A stretch of 64,000 nucleotides of DNA from Dyella sp. EPa41. Its GTDB lineage: Bacteria; Pseudomonadota; Gammaproteobacteria; Xanthomonadales; Rhodanobacteraceae. The translations under genes and the position numbers were made by a program. The notes beneath the pieces were generated by a model. That model was not told the DNA's origin. It was given only the letters and a program-made list of their open reading frames with translations, and did not search any database. This document shows, in pieces, positions 9,044 to 17,316 of this stretch; position 1 is the first letter of the stretch; each line of letters opens with the position of its first letter. Location: contig NZ_BCPR01000022.1 in the NCBI RefSeq assembly GCF_016586165.1, positions 1 through 64,000 on the forward strand. Direction: 5' to 3'.

Positions 9044-11350
9044 ATGCTTGAACGTCGAAACCTGCGCCAGAAGTTCCGCGTGCTGCTGGTCCATTCCCAT
9101 ATCGGCACGGAAAGCGCAGGTGGGCGTGCCTGCCGCACGCTCGCCAACGAGTTCGCGGACCGGAACATCGAGACGGTGACGGCGACCAACGTGGATGACG
9201 GCCGCTCGATGATCATGGCGGATACGGCGCTTCATGCGATGCTGCTCGATTGGTCGCTGCCGGGGTCCGATGGCGGTGACGGCGACAATAGCGCCGCTAT
9301 CGACCTCATCAACACGGTGCGCTCGCGCAATGAGAACGTGCCGATCTTCCTGATGACGGAGCCTGGCAAGGCGCGTACGCTCAACGTGGAGATCGTGCAG
9401 GCGATCAACGAGCTGGTATGGATCTCGCAGGATTCGGCCACGTTCGTGGCCGGTCGCGTGCAGGCGGCCATGAAGATCTATCTTGCCGCGCTGCTCGGCC
9501 CGCTCACCACGGCGCTGGCCAACTTCAACCAGGTCCATGAGTACTCGTGGCACACTCCGGGACACACCGGCGGCACGGCGTTTCTCAAGCATCCGACCGG
9601 ACGCGCTTTCTACGACTTCTACGGCGAACACGTCTTTCGCACCGATCTCTCGATCAGCGTGGGAGAGATCGGGTCACTGCTGGACCACACCGGGCCCATC
9701 GGCGAAAGCGAAAAGTACATCTCGCGCATCTTCGGCTCGCATCGCAGTTATACGGTCACCAACGGATCGTCGACCTCGAACCGCATCATCTTCATGGCAT
9801 GCGTCGGGCGCGACCAGGTGGTGCTTTGCGACCGCAATTGCCACAAGTCCATTGAGCACGGGCTCACCATGACGGGCGGGGTGCCGCATTACCTCGTGCC
9901 GTCGCGCAATCGCTACGGGCTGATCGGTCCGATCTATCCGGACAAGTTCGTGGAGGAGAACGTGCGCAACGCGGTGGCGAGCAACAGTCTTTCCAAGGGA
10001 CTGGCCGACCAGCAGCCGGTGTTCGTGGTCGTCACCAACTCCACCTATGACGGTCTTTGCTACAACACCAGGCGAGTGCTGCAGGAAGTGGGCGGATGGG
10101 TGGATCGCGTGCATTTCGACGAGGCATGGTACGGCTACGCGCGGTTCAACCCGATCTACGCCGGAAGGCTGGCCATGCACGGTCCGTCATCCGCGCACGA
10201 CCCCAACGGGCCGACGGTGTTCACCACGCATTCCACGCACAAGCTGCTGGCCGCGTTCTCGCAGGCGTCGTACATCCATGTGCGGGACGGGCGAAGCGCG
10301 ATTCCGCATGCGCGCTTCAACGAGTCGTTCATGATGCACGGCTCGACATCGCCGTTCTATCCGATCATCGCCTCCAACGAAGTGGCTGCCTCGATGATGG
10401 ATGGCGTGGGCGGCCTTTCCCTGACCCGCGAAAGCATCGACGAGGCCATCCATTTCCGCCAGATCGTGGGACGCCTGCATCGCGATTTCGCCAGCCAGGG
10501 CTCGTGGTTCTTCCGCACCTGGAACCCCGACGAAGTGACCGACGAGAACGGCGACCGGGTGGCATTCGCCGATGCATCGCCGGAATGGCTCGCGACCGAT
10601 GCCAACGCATGGGTGCTGCACCCGGGCGAAACCTGGCACGGTTTCGGCAATCTCGAGGATGGCTACTGCATGCTCGATCCGATCAAGGTCTCGGTGCTGA
10701 CGCCCGGGGTGCGGGACGACGAGTCATTCGCGGATCAAGGATTTCCGGCCACGCTGCTCACTGCGTACCTGGATGCCCGCGGCATCGAGGTGGAGAAGAC
10801 CAGCGATTTCGCGGTGCTGTTCCTGTTCTCGATCGGCATCACCAAGGCGAAATGGAGCACGCTGGTAACGGCCATGCTCGACTTCAAGCGCGACTACGAC
10901 GAAAACAGGGCGTTGGAACGCGTGATGCCCAACCTCGTCGCGAGCCATCCGGAGCGTTACGCCGGACTGGGGCTGCGCGACCTGGGCGACCAGATGTTCG
11001 CCGAGCTGAAGAAGACCGGCCAGACACGCCACCTGCAGAGCGCGTATTCGAATCTTCCCGAGATCCGCCTGTCGCCTGCTGATGCCTATCAGCAGCTCTT
11101 GCGCGGCAAGGTCGAGCGCGTCGCGCTCGCCGATCTCGCCAATCGCACGCTGGCGACCAGCGTGGTGCCGTATCCACCGGGCATCCCGATGCTGATGCCG
11201 GGCGAGGCGGCCGGTCCCGCGGACGGTCCCTATATCGGTTACCTAAAGGCCCTTCAAAGCTGGGACGACACCTTCCCGGGATTCGGTCACGACACGCATG
11301 GCGTCGAGGCGGAGGACGGGGAGTACTACGTGCAGTGCCTGAAGTCCTGA
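9044..11350 (+). CDS. Orn/Lys/Arg decarboxylase, paralogue 2 (AdiA-like)
   Basis: A 768-residue PLP-dependent basic amino acid decarboxylase with the same architecture as its upstream neighbour: wing domain (about 1-145, with AMLLDWSLPGSDGG), catalytic core, C-terminal domain. Core motifs are WHTPGHTGGTAFLKHP, SLLDHTGP, TNGSSTSN, DRNCHKS, HFDEAW and STHKLLAAFSQAS with the PLP lysine at residue 400. The LLDHTGP and TNGxSTSN pieces match E. coli AdiA, which together with the AdiC-like antiporter nine bases downstream favours arginine to agmatine; this is inference. The frame is open back to 8783, but I start at the ATG at 9044 because it has a good AGGAGA site and the extra residues look non-coding. 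Such enzymes consume cytoplasmic protons in extreme acid resistance. Confidence 0.92.
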   Translation: MLERRNLRQKFRVLLVHSHIGTESAGGRACRTLANEFADRNIETVTATNVDDGRSMIMADTALHAMLLDWSLPGSDGGDGDNSAAIDLINTVRSRNENVPIFLMTEPGKARTLNVEIVQAINELVWISQDSATFVAGRVQAAMKIYLAALLGPLTTALANFNQVHEYSWHTPGHTGGTAFLKHPTGRAFYDFYGEHVFRTDLSISVGEIGSLLDHTGPIGESEKYISRIFGSHRSYTVTNGSSTSNRIIFMACVGRDQVVLCDRNCHKSIEHGLTMTGGVPHYLVPSRNRYGLIGPIYPDKFVEENVRNAVASNSLSKGLADQQPVFVVVTNSTYDGLCYNTRRVLQEVGGWVDRVHFDEAWYGYARFNPIYAGRLAMHGPSSAHDPNGPTVFTTHSTHKLLAAFSQASYIHVRDGRSAIPHARFNESFMMHGSTSPFYPIIASNEVAASMMDGVGGLSLTRESIDEAIHFRQIVGRLHRDFASQGSWFFRTWNPDEVTDENGDRVAFADASPEWLATDANAWVLHPGETWHGFGNLEDGYCMLDPIKVSVLTPGVRDDESFADQGFPATLLTAYLDARGIEVEKTSDFAVLFLFSIGITKAKWSTLVTAMLDFKRDYDENRALERVMPNLVASHPERYAGLGLRDLGDQMFAELKKTGQTRHLQSAYSNLPEIRLSPADAYQQLLRGKVERVALADLANRTLATSVVPYPPGIPMLMPGEAAGPADGPYIGYLKALQSWDDTFPGFGHDTHGVEAEDGEYYVQCLKS

Positions 11351-11359
11351 GGGCTTGCC

Positions 11360-12655
11360 ATGGTGACGGGTGGCGGCAAGAAGATGGGCCTGGTCGGCGC
11401 CTCCTCCCTGGTGGTGGCCAACATGGTGGGGACAGGTTTGTTCCTGCTGCCTTCGAGCCTCGCGAATATCGGCAGCATCTCCATCCTCGGCTGGGTGGTG
11501 GCCGCGATAGGCGCGAGCGCCCTGGGCCTGGTCTTCGCCCACATGGGCATGGTCGACCCCAAGCCCGGCGGCCCGTATGCCTATGCGCGCGACCACGTCG
11601 GGCGGTTTCCGGCGTTCCAGACCAATCTGCTCTATTGGTTCGCCAACGTGATCGGCAACGTGGCCATCGCCGTCTCGGTGACGGGCTATCTGGCGATCTT
11701 CTTTCCCGTCCTGAAGCACCCGTGGGCGGCGAACATCTGCACCGCCGCCATCATCTGGCTGTTCATCTGGATCAATACGCGCGACGCGAAGCTGGTGGGC
11801 GGCTTCACCACGATCAGCACTATCGCCGGCATCATCCCGATTGCATTCGTCGGGCTGCTCGGCTGGCTGTGGTTCAAGCCGGACGTGTTCATGGAGAGCT
11901 GGAACCCCGACAACATTCCGACGATGTCGGCGACGGCGCGCAGCGCCTCCATAGCGCTCTGGGCCTTCCTTGGCGTGGAGAGCGCGGCGGTATCGGCCGG
12001 CGTGATCGAGAACCCCAGGCGCAATGTTCCCCTGGCCACCATCATCGGATTGCTGGTCTCGACGGTGATCTACATCTCCTGCTGCACGGTGCTGATGGGC
12101 ATCATCCCGGGCAAGGAACTTCGCATCTCCGGCGCACCGTTCGCCGAGGCGGCACGCCTGATGCTCGGCTCCTGGGCCGCCATCGGCATTTCGCTGGCCG
12201 CCATCCTCAAGGCCTCCGGCTCGCTGGTGGGCTGGATCCTCATCGTGGCCCAGTCGGCGCAGGCGGCCGCCGACGATGGCATGTTCCCGCGGCGTTTTGC
12301 GGTGACCAACCAGCGCGGCATGCCGGTCCAGAACCTGGTGTTCACGGGGCTCTTGATGATGGTGATGTTGCTGGCGTCGACATCGCCGGACGTGGCGACG
12401 CAGTTCTCCCACATCACGGATGCCACCGTGATCCTGATGTCGGTGCCCTACATCTATTCGATACTGGCGATGTGGCGATTGAACCAGACGCTGGAAATGT
12501 CCACGGCAAAAATTCAGTGCTTCGTGGTCATAGGGGTGGTGGCGTGCCTGTACTGCCTCAGTGTCGTGCTGGGACAGTCCGCCGAACTCGACCGCAAGGC
12601 CTTGCTCGTACTGCTGATCTCCATGCCGCTGTTCGCCTTCATCAAGCGCCGCTAG
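11360..12655 (+). CDS. adiC: AdiC-like basic amino acid/amine antiporter (APC family)
   Basis: A 431-residue, 12-helix APC transporter expected to exchange external basic amino acid for the internal decarboxylation product. The GTG motif (24-26) in helix 1 and the segment WAFLGVESAAVSAGVIENP in helix 6 are typical. Residues equivalent to the AdiC substrate-binding and gating set are present, almost all one position earlier than in E. coli: Tyr92, Asn100, Trp201, Glu207 and Trp292. This supports arginine/agmatine exchange over ornithine/putrescine, though specificity needs assay. The start ATG has GAGGG upstream overlapping the decarboxylase stop region, so it is co-transcribed with the second decarboxylase. 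One antiporter serves two decarboxylases here. Confidence 0.88.
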   Translation: MVTGGGKKMGLVGASSLVVANMVGTGLFLLPSSLANIGSISILGWVVAAIGASALGLVFAHMGMVDPKPGGPYAYARDHVGRFPAFQTNLLYWFANVIGNVAIAVSVTGYLAIFFPVLKHPWAANICTAAIIWLFIWINTRDAKLVGGFTTISTIAGIIPIAFVGLLGWLWFKPDVFMESWNPDNIPTMSATARSASIALWAFLGVESAAVSAGVIENPRRNVPLATIIGLLVSTVIYISCCTVLMGIIPGKELRISGAPFAEAARLMLGSWAAIGISLAAILKASGSLVGWILIVAQSAQAAADDGMFPRRFAVTNQRGMPVQNLVFTGLLMMVMLLASTSPDVATQFSHITDATVILMSVPYIYSILAMWRLNQTLEMSTAKIQCFVVIGVVACLYCLSVVLGQSAELDRKALLVLLISMPLFAFIKRR

Positions 12656-12754
12656 CCGGGCGCGCCGCCGCGCGGACCCTGGCCCCGGCATTGACGGTTT
12701 CTTGTCCAGCCGGGTGCCACCCTCGTGCTTTGGTCGACAGCCGGGGCGTGCGTC

Positions 12755-14137
12755 ATGAGCCAACGATTCGATGCCGTGGTGGTTGGGGCGGGGCAGGCGG
12801 GGCCCTCGCTGGCCGAGCGCCTGGGCAAGTCGGGTCGGAAGGTGGCGGTGATCGAGCGCAAGCTGGTCGGCGGCACCTGCGTCAACACGGGCTGCATTCC
12901 CACCAAGGCGATGGTGGCCAGCGCCTATGCCGCGCAAATGGGCCGGCGCGCCTCCGAATACGGCGTGCATGCGGGTGATGTCCGCGTCGACATGGAACTC
13001 GTGTGGAAGCGCACGCGCGGCATTGCCGAGCGGTCACGCACCAATGTGGAAGAGTGGATCGGTGGCATGCGGAACGTCACGCTGTTGCGTGGGCACGCCA
13101 TCTTCGAATCACCGCATAGCCTGCGGGTGGGCGACGCGGTGATCGAGGCGGACGAGTTCTTCCTCAATGTGGGTGGCCGGGCCGCGACGCCGGATTTTCC
13201 GGGTATCGACACCGTACCCTTCCTCACCAATGTCGGCATCATGGATCTGCGCGAGCTGCCGCGTCACCTGGTGATCGTGGGCGGAAGCTACATCGGGCTG
13301 GAATTCGGGCAGATGTTCCGCCGTTTCGGCGCCGAGGTGACCATCGTCGAACGTGGCGAGCGCCTGCTGCCACGCGAGGACCCCGAAGTCTCCGCCGCCA
13401 TCGTGGACATCCTGCAGCGCGAGGGCATTGCGCTGCACCTGGGCGCGGAATGCATCGAGCTGCATGGCAAGGCCGGCGACGTCGGCATCGTGGCCCGCTG
13501 TGCGGAACCGCGCATGGAGGTGCACGGCACGCATCTGCTGCTCGCCGTGGGGCGCCGCCCCAATACCGACATGCTGGGGCTGGACAAGGCCGGGGTGGCG
13601 ATCGATGAGCACGGCTACATCGTCGTGGACGACCAGTGCCGCACGAATGTCGAAGGCATATGGGCCGTGGGCGACTGCAATGGCAAGGGAGCCTTCACCC
13701 ACACCTCGTACAACGATTACGAAATCGTCGCCGCCAACCTGCTCGACAAGGAGTCGCGGCGCATCTCCGACCGCATCCTCACCTATGCGTTGTTCATCGA
13801 CCCGCCGTTGGCGCGAATCGGGCTCAGCGAACAGGAGGCCGTGCGCAAGGGGCACGACGTCCGCGTCGGCGTGCGTCCCATGGCGCGGGTGGGCAGGGCG
13901 ATCGAGCGCGGGGAGACGCTCGGTTTCATGAAGGTGATCGTCGACGGCAGCAATCATCAGCTGCTCGGCGCGTCCATCCTGGGCGTGAATGGCGACGAGG
14001 CCATCCACTGCCTGCTTGACACCATGTATGCCAAGGCGCCTTATCAGACCGTGACGCACGCGGTCCACATCCATCCCACGGTGGCGGAGCTGCTGCCGAC
14101 GACACTGCAGGGCCTGCAGCCAGCGACAGCTTCCTGA
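12755..14137 (+). CDS. FAD-dependent pyridine nucleotide-disulfide oxidoreductase (mercuric reductase-like family)
   Basis: A 460-residue class I flavoprotein disulfide reductase. The FAD-binding Rossmann motif GAGQAG is at 11-16. The redox-active pair is in GGTCVNTGCIPTK (Cys42, Cys47). A second dinucleotide motif VGGSYIGLEFG binds NAD(P)H near 175. The C-terminal dimerisation domain carries the catalytic His-Glu pair in HIHPTVAE (His440, Glu445). It lacks the N-terminal metal-binding domain and the C-terminal cysteine pair of true mercuric reductase (MerA), so mercury reduction is unlikely. Related proteins are usually called FAD-containing oxidoreductase; the RclA-type hypochlorite-stress enzyme is another relative. 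The ATG at 12755 is preferred over a GTG ten codons upstream. It follows the antiporter by 99 bp. Its link with acid stress is unknown. Confidence 0.88.
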   Translation: MSQRFDAVVVGAGQAGPSLAERLGKSGRKVAVIERKLVGGTCVNTGCIPTKAMVASAYAAQMGRRASEYGVHAGDVRVDMELVWKRTRGIAERSRTNVEEWIGGMRNVTLLRGHAIFESPHSLRVGDAVIEADEFFLNVGGRAATPDFPGIDTVPFLTNVGIMDLRELPRHLVIVGGSYIGLEFGQMFRRFGAEVTIVERGERLLPREDPEVSAAIVDILQREGIALHLGAECIELHGKAGDVGIVARCAEPRMEVHGTHLLLAVGRRPNTDMLGLDKAGVAIDEHGYIVVDDQCRTNVEGIWAVGDCNGKGAFTHTSYNDYEIVAANLLDKESRRISDRILTYALFIDPPLARIGLSEQEAVRKGHDVRVGVRPMARVGRAIERGETLGFMKVIVDGSNHQLLGASILGVNGDEAIHCLLDTMYAKAPYQTVTHAVHIHPTVAELLPTTLQGLQPATAS

Positions 14138-14192
14138 GCGGCAGGCCTGCGTCATCTTCTGGAAGCCGACGGTTCGAATCGCGGGGGATTCG

Positions 14193-15149
14193 ATGAACAA
14201 GCTGGCGGGATGGACAGGCCTGGCGTTGGCCGGCGCGATGCTGCTGGCTTCGGGCGCGCATGCTTCGCAGGAAACGTCGGCCCGGGTCACTGACGCCCAT
14301 GCGGCGCCGGTGATCCACATCGAGGATGTCTACCTTTTCTACAAGCTCTACGACGCTGCCGGCCAGCACCCTTCGGCGGACCAGCTCCAGCACGACTATA
14401 TCGACCAGGGCTCCGGCGGCCTGCATCGCTTCTTCGAGCAGCGTCACACCACGGCCACGTCCATCGCGGACGCCATTGCCGCGCATCCGGCGATCTATGC
14501 GGATGCCAAGCGCTGCATGGCGGTACTGCCCCGGGTGCGGCAGCGCCTGAACGTCGCCCTGGACAAGCTGGGTGAGCTCTACCCGCCGGCGACGTCCGGG
14601 CCTGTCACCATTGCCGTGGGTCGTGGCAAGCCCGTGGGCATCAGCGATGCGACAGGCGTCATGATCGGCCTCGAGGCGCTTTGCGCGATCGGTTATCTGG
14701 AGCCCGGCGTGGAGGATCGCTTCGTGCACGTGCTCGCGCATGAATACGCCCACCTGCAGCAGGCGCGGAGCTCTCCGGCGATGTACGACGACCCGAAGCC
14801 CACCGTGCTGGAGGAGTCGCTGATCGAAGGCGCGGCCGAGTTCGTGGGCGAGCAGATATCGGGAAGTGTCTCCGATGTGTATCTGGAAGCGATGGCGAAA
14901 GGTCGCGAGAAGGACATCGAAACCGAGTTCGTCGCCGACGCGGACAAGACCGACCTGTCCAGGTGGCTCTACAACGGCACGCTGACCAAGCCCGGCGATA
15001 TCGGCTATTGGGTGGGCTATCGCATCGTCAAGTCCTATTACCAGCACGCGGACGACAAGCGCCAGGCACTGCGCGACATCCTGGAAATGCACGATCCCAA
15101 GGCGTTTCTCGCCAGGAGTGGCTGGCACCCTGGCATCCGGCTTCCATAG
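14193..15149 (+). CDS. Secreted putative zinc-dependent protease (DUF2268-like)
   Basis: A 318-residue exported protein with a signal peptide (1-25, ending GAHASQE). The segment FVHVLAHEYAHLQQ holds an HExxH zinc-binding motif (His183, Glu184, His187). A downstream EESLIEGAAEF stretch, including Glu212 and Glu216, is the likely source of the third zinc ligand, as in the DUF2268 family of predicted Zn-dependent proteases. No peptidase activity is known to me for close relatives. The start is backed by GCGGGGG six bases upstream. It lies 55 bp after the oxidoreductase and is probably the last gene of the plus-strand block; the following 274 bp hold a separate promoter. Periplasmic location is likely. 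Confidence 0.75.
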   Translation: MNKLAGWTGLALAGAMLLASGAHASQETSARVTDAHAAPVIHIEDVYLFYKLYDAAGQHPSADQLQHDYIDQGSGGLHRFFEQRHTTATSIADAIAAHPAIYADAKRCMAVLPRVRQRLNVALDKLGELYPPATSGPVTIAVGRGKPVGISDATGVMIGLEALCAIGYLEPGVEDRFVHVLAHEYAHLQQARSSPAMYDDPKPTVLEESLIEGAAEFVGEQISGSVSDVYLEAMAKGREKDIETEFVADADKTDLSRWLYNGTLTKPGDIGYWVGYRIVKSYYQHADDKRQALRDILEMHDPKAFLARSGWHPGIRLP

Positions 15150-15347
15150 AAAGCCGGATCGGTTCCTGCGCGAGCCGGCATGATGGATACCTCGCCCGGC
15201 GACGCTCGCGCGCATGCCCGCCGTCCTGGCGCCCCGGTGCCCGCCACGCCTCCGCTTCACGCGTGATCGATCAGCGCCCGGGGCGCATCCAGTGACCTTG
15301 ACGCTTTGCACGGCTCGACGGTGCCTCATGCCCGTCGAGCGAGGTGG

Positions 15348-15378
15348 TTGTTATTTATTAAATCAAATGATTTAGTAT
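15348..15378 (+). promoter_or_regulatory. atu promoter with operator between -35 and -10
   Basis: A perfect inverted repeat TAAATCA-AA-TGATTTA (15359-15374) lies 50 bp before atuA in an A+T-rich island. It is flanked by TTGTTA (15348-15353) and TAGTAT (15373-15378), a plausible -35/-10 pair with a 19-bp spacer. A repressor on the palindrome would block RNA polymerase. The TetR protein at the end of the cluster is the obvious candidate. AtuR of Pseudomonas is known to repress by binding inverted repeats upstream of atuA. Confidence 0.7.
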
Positions 15379-15423
15379 TGTCCCGAAGGCTGTCCCATCG
15401 ATTCCCTGGCGAGGCGAGATCAC

Positions 15424-17232
15424 GTGAGCACGGCCCGGACATCCCGCGAAGTCGTCATCGGTGGGGCGAGTGGCTTTTGGGGCGACAGCGTCACCGGCCC
15501 GATGCAACTGGTTGCATCGGGCCGCCTTGATTTCCTGGTGTTCGATTACCTGGCCGAGCTGACCATGTCGCTGCTGGCCTCCGCCCGCCTGAAGGATCCA
15601 TCGCAGGGTTACGCCACCGATTTCGTGGGCGTGGCGATGCGTGCGGTGCTGAGGGATGCCCTGGCGCAGAACATCCGCATCATCGCCAACGCCGGGGGTG
15701 TCAACCCGCGGGCCTGCGCATCCGCACTGCAGGCACTCGCCGACGAGTTGGGCGTGTCGGTGCGGATAGCGGTGGTCGAGGGCGATGACGTGATGCCGTT
15801 GCTGCCCGCGCTGCGCGGCGAGGCCGTGCGCGAACTGCAGACCGGGCAGCCACTGCCGGAAAAGATGCTCAGCGCCAACGCCTATTTCGGCGCGTTGCCG
15901 ATCAAGGCCGCGCTCGACGCCGGCGCCCAGGTCGTCATCACCGGCCGTTGCGTCGACAGCGCCGTCACGCTCGGTGCGTTGATGCACAGCTTCGGGTGGG
16001 CGGCCGACGACCATGATCGTCTCGCGGCGGGCAGTCTCGCCGGACACATCATCGAATGCGGATGCCAGGGGGCCGGCGGCCTGTACACCGATTGGGAGGA
16101 CGTGCCCGACTGGGCGCACAGCGGCTATCCGATCGTCGAATGCCGGGCCGATGGCGGCTTCACCGTTACCAAGCCCGAAGGGTCGGGCGGCCTGGTGACA
16201 CCGGCCACCGTGGGCGAACAGATGCTGTATGAGATTGGCGATCCCGCGCGTTATGTGCTGCCCGACGTGGTGTGTGATTTCACCGAAGTAACGATGACGC
16301 AGGCCGGCATGCACCGCGTGGACGTGCGCGGTGCGCGCGGTCGCGCGCCGACGCCCGACTACAAGGTTAGCGCCACCTATGTCGACGGCTATCGCGCCAG
16401 CGGCCAGCTCACCGTGGTGGGTTTCGAGGCGGACCGGAAAGCGCGGCGCACGGCCGAGGCCATCCTCGAGCGCACGCGCGGACTCTTTCGCCAGTCGGGC
16501 CTGGCGGACTACAGCGCCACGCATATCGAGACATTGGGCTCGGCGTACCTGTTCGGGCCGCACCAGCCGGATGTGCCGCATTTCGAATCCGTGATGTGGC
16601 TGGCCGTGGCGCATCCGCAGAAACAGGCGCTGGAGCTGTTTGCCCGCGAGATCGCCGCGGCGGCCACCTCGTGGGCGCCGGGCACGACGGGCGCCGGTGG
16701 GCGGCCTGGCGTGGTGCCTGCCATCAAGCAGTTCGCCTTCCTGCTCGACAAGACGCGGTTGCAGCCGCGAGTGACGCTGCAAGGTGGCGAGGGTGTCACA
16801 GTGGACGTGCCCCGCGGCGGGGCGTCGCCCGATGCGTTGCCTTCGCAGGCGGTGCACACGGCGGCGCCTGTACTCACGGAGCCTGCGCACGAGGTGCCGC
16901 TCATCGCGCTCGCCCATGCGCGCAGCGGCGACAAGGGAGACACTTCCAATATCGGAGTGATCCCGCGCCGTCCGGAGGATCTGCCACTGCTGCGCGCGCA
17001 GCTGACGGAGGACGCCGTGGCCGCCTATCTCGCGCACCTGGTCAGGGGGCGCGTCATGCGTTATGAACTGCCGGGCATCCATGCCATGAACTTTGTCTGC
17101 GAGCAGGCGCTGGGTGGCGGCGGCATGGCATCGTTGCGCAACGACGCGCTGGGCAAGGGCATGGCCCAGGTGCTGCTTTCGATGCCGGTGCGGGTCCCTG
17201 CCGATCACCCGGCGGCGAGGCCGAGGGCATGA
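15424..17232 (+). CDS. atuA: AtuA-family protein of acyclic terpene utilisation
   Basis: A 602-residue cytoplasmic protein of the AtuA family (DUF1446). In Pseudomonas, atuA heads the cluster for citronellol/geraniol breakdown, but its biochemical role there is not settled. The N-terminal domain (to about 450) shows VIGGASGFWGDS, LVFDYLAELTMSLLA, NAGGVNP and TGRCVDSAVTLG. The C-terminal 110 residues form the separate AtuA-like ferredoxin-fold domain (LAHARSGDKGDTSNIGV, then ALGGGGMASLRNDALGKG). The two domains are fused here. Translation starts at GTG 15424, with a GAGGCGAG site upstream. It is first in a four-gene plus-strand operon with carboxylase and dehydrogenase genes. Family call is firm; substrate is inferred from context. 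Confidence 0.9.
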   Translation: MSTARTSREVVIGGASGFWGDSVTGPMQLVASGRLDFLVFDYLAELTMSLLASARLKDPSQGYATDFVGVAMRAVLRDALAQNIRIIANAGGVNPRACASALQALADELGVSVRIAVVEGDDVMPLLPALRGEAVRELQTGQPLPEKMLSANAYFGALPIKAALDAGAQVVITGRCVDSAVTLGALMHSFGWAADDHDRLAAGSLAGHIIECGCQGAGGLYTDWEDVPDWAHSGYPIVECRADGGFTVTKPEGSGGLVTPATVGEQMLYEIGDPARYVLPDVVCDFTEVTMTQAGMHRVDVRGARGRAPTPDYKVSATYVDGYRASGQLTVVGFEADRKARRTAEAILERTRGLFRQSGLADYSATHIETLGSAYLFGPHQPDVPHFESVMWLAVAHPQKQALELFAREIAAAATSWAPGTTGAGGRPGVVPAIKQFAFLLDKTRLQPRVTLQGGEGVTVDVPRGGASPDALPSQAVHTAAPVLTEPAHEVPLIALAHARSGDKGDTSNIGVIPRRPEDLPLLRAQLTEDAVAAYLAHLVRGRVMRYELPGIHAMNFVCEQALGGGGMASLRNDALGKGMAQVLLSMPVRVPADHPAARPRA

Positions 17233-17316
17233 CGATGTTGTCGACAGCCGATCGTTGCCGCGGTACGTGCGCGCCCGCCGATGCGAGATCGCTGCCATCG
17301 ATGCCGGAGGCCGCCG

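Noticed and set aside
12755-14137. Calling the flavoprotein a mercuric reductase (merA)
   Set aside because: It lacks the N-terminal metal-binding domain and the C-terminal cysteine pair, and there is no mer gene nearby.
15264-15273. TGATCGATCA, resembling the core of the TTRGATCGATCTAAA operators
   Set aside because: It shares only the GATCGATC core and lacks the flanking TAAA half-site; an 8-base palindrome of this kind is expected by chance in 64 kb.
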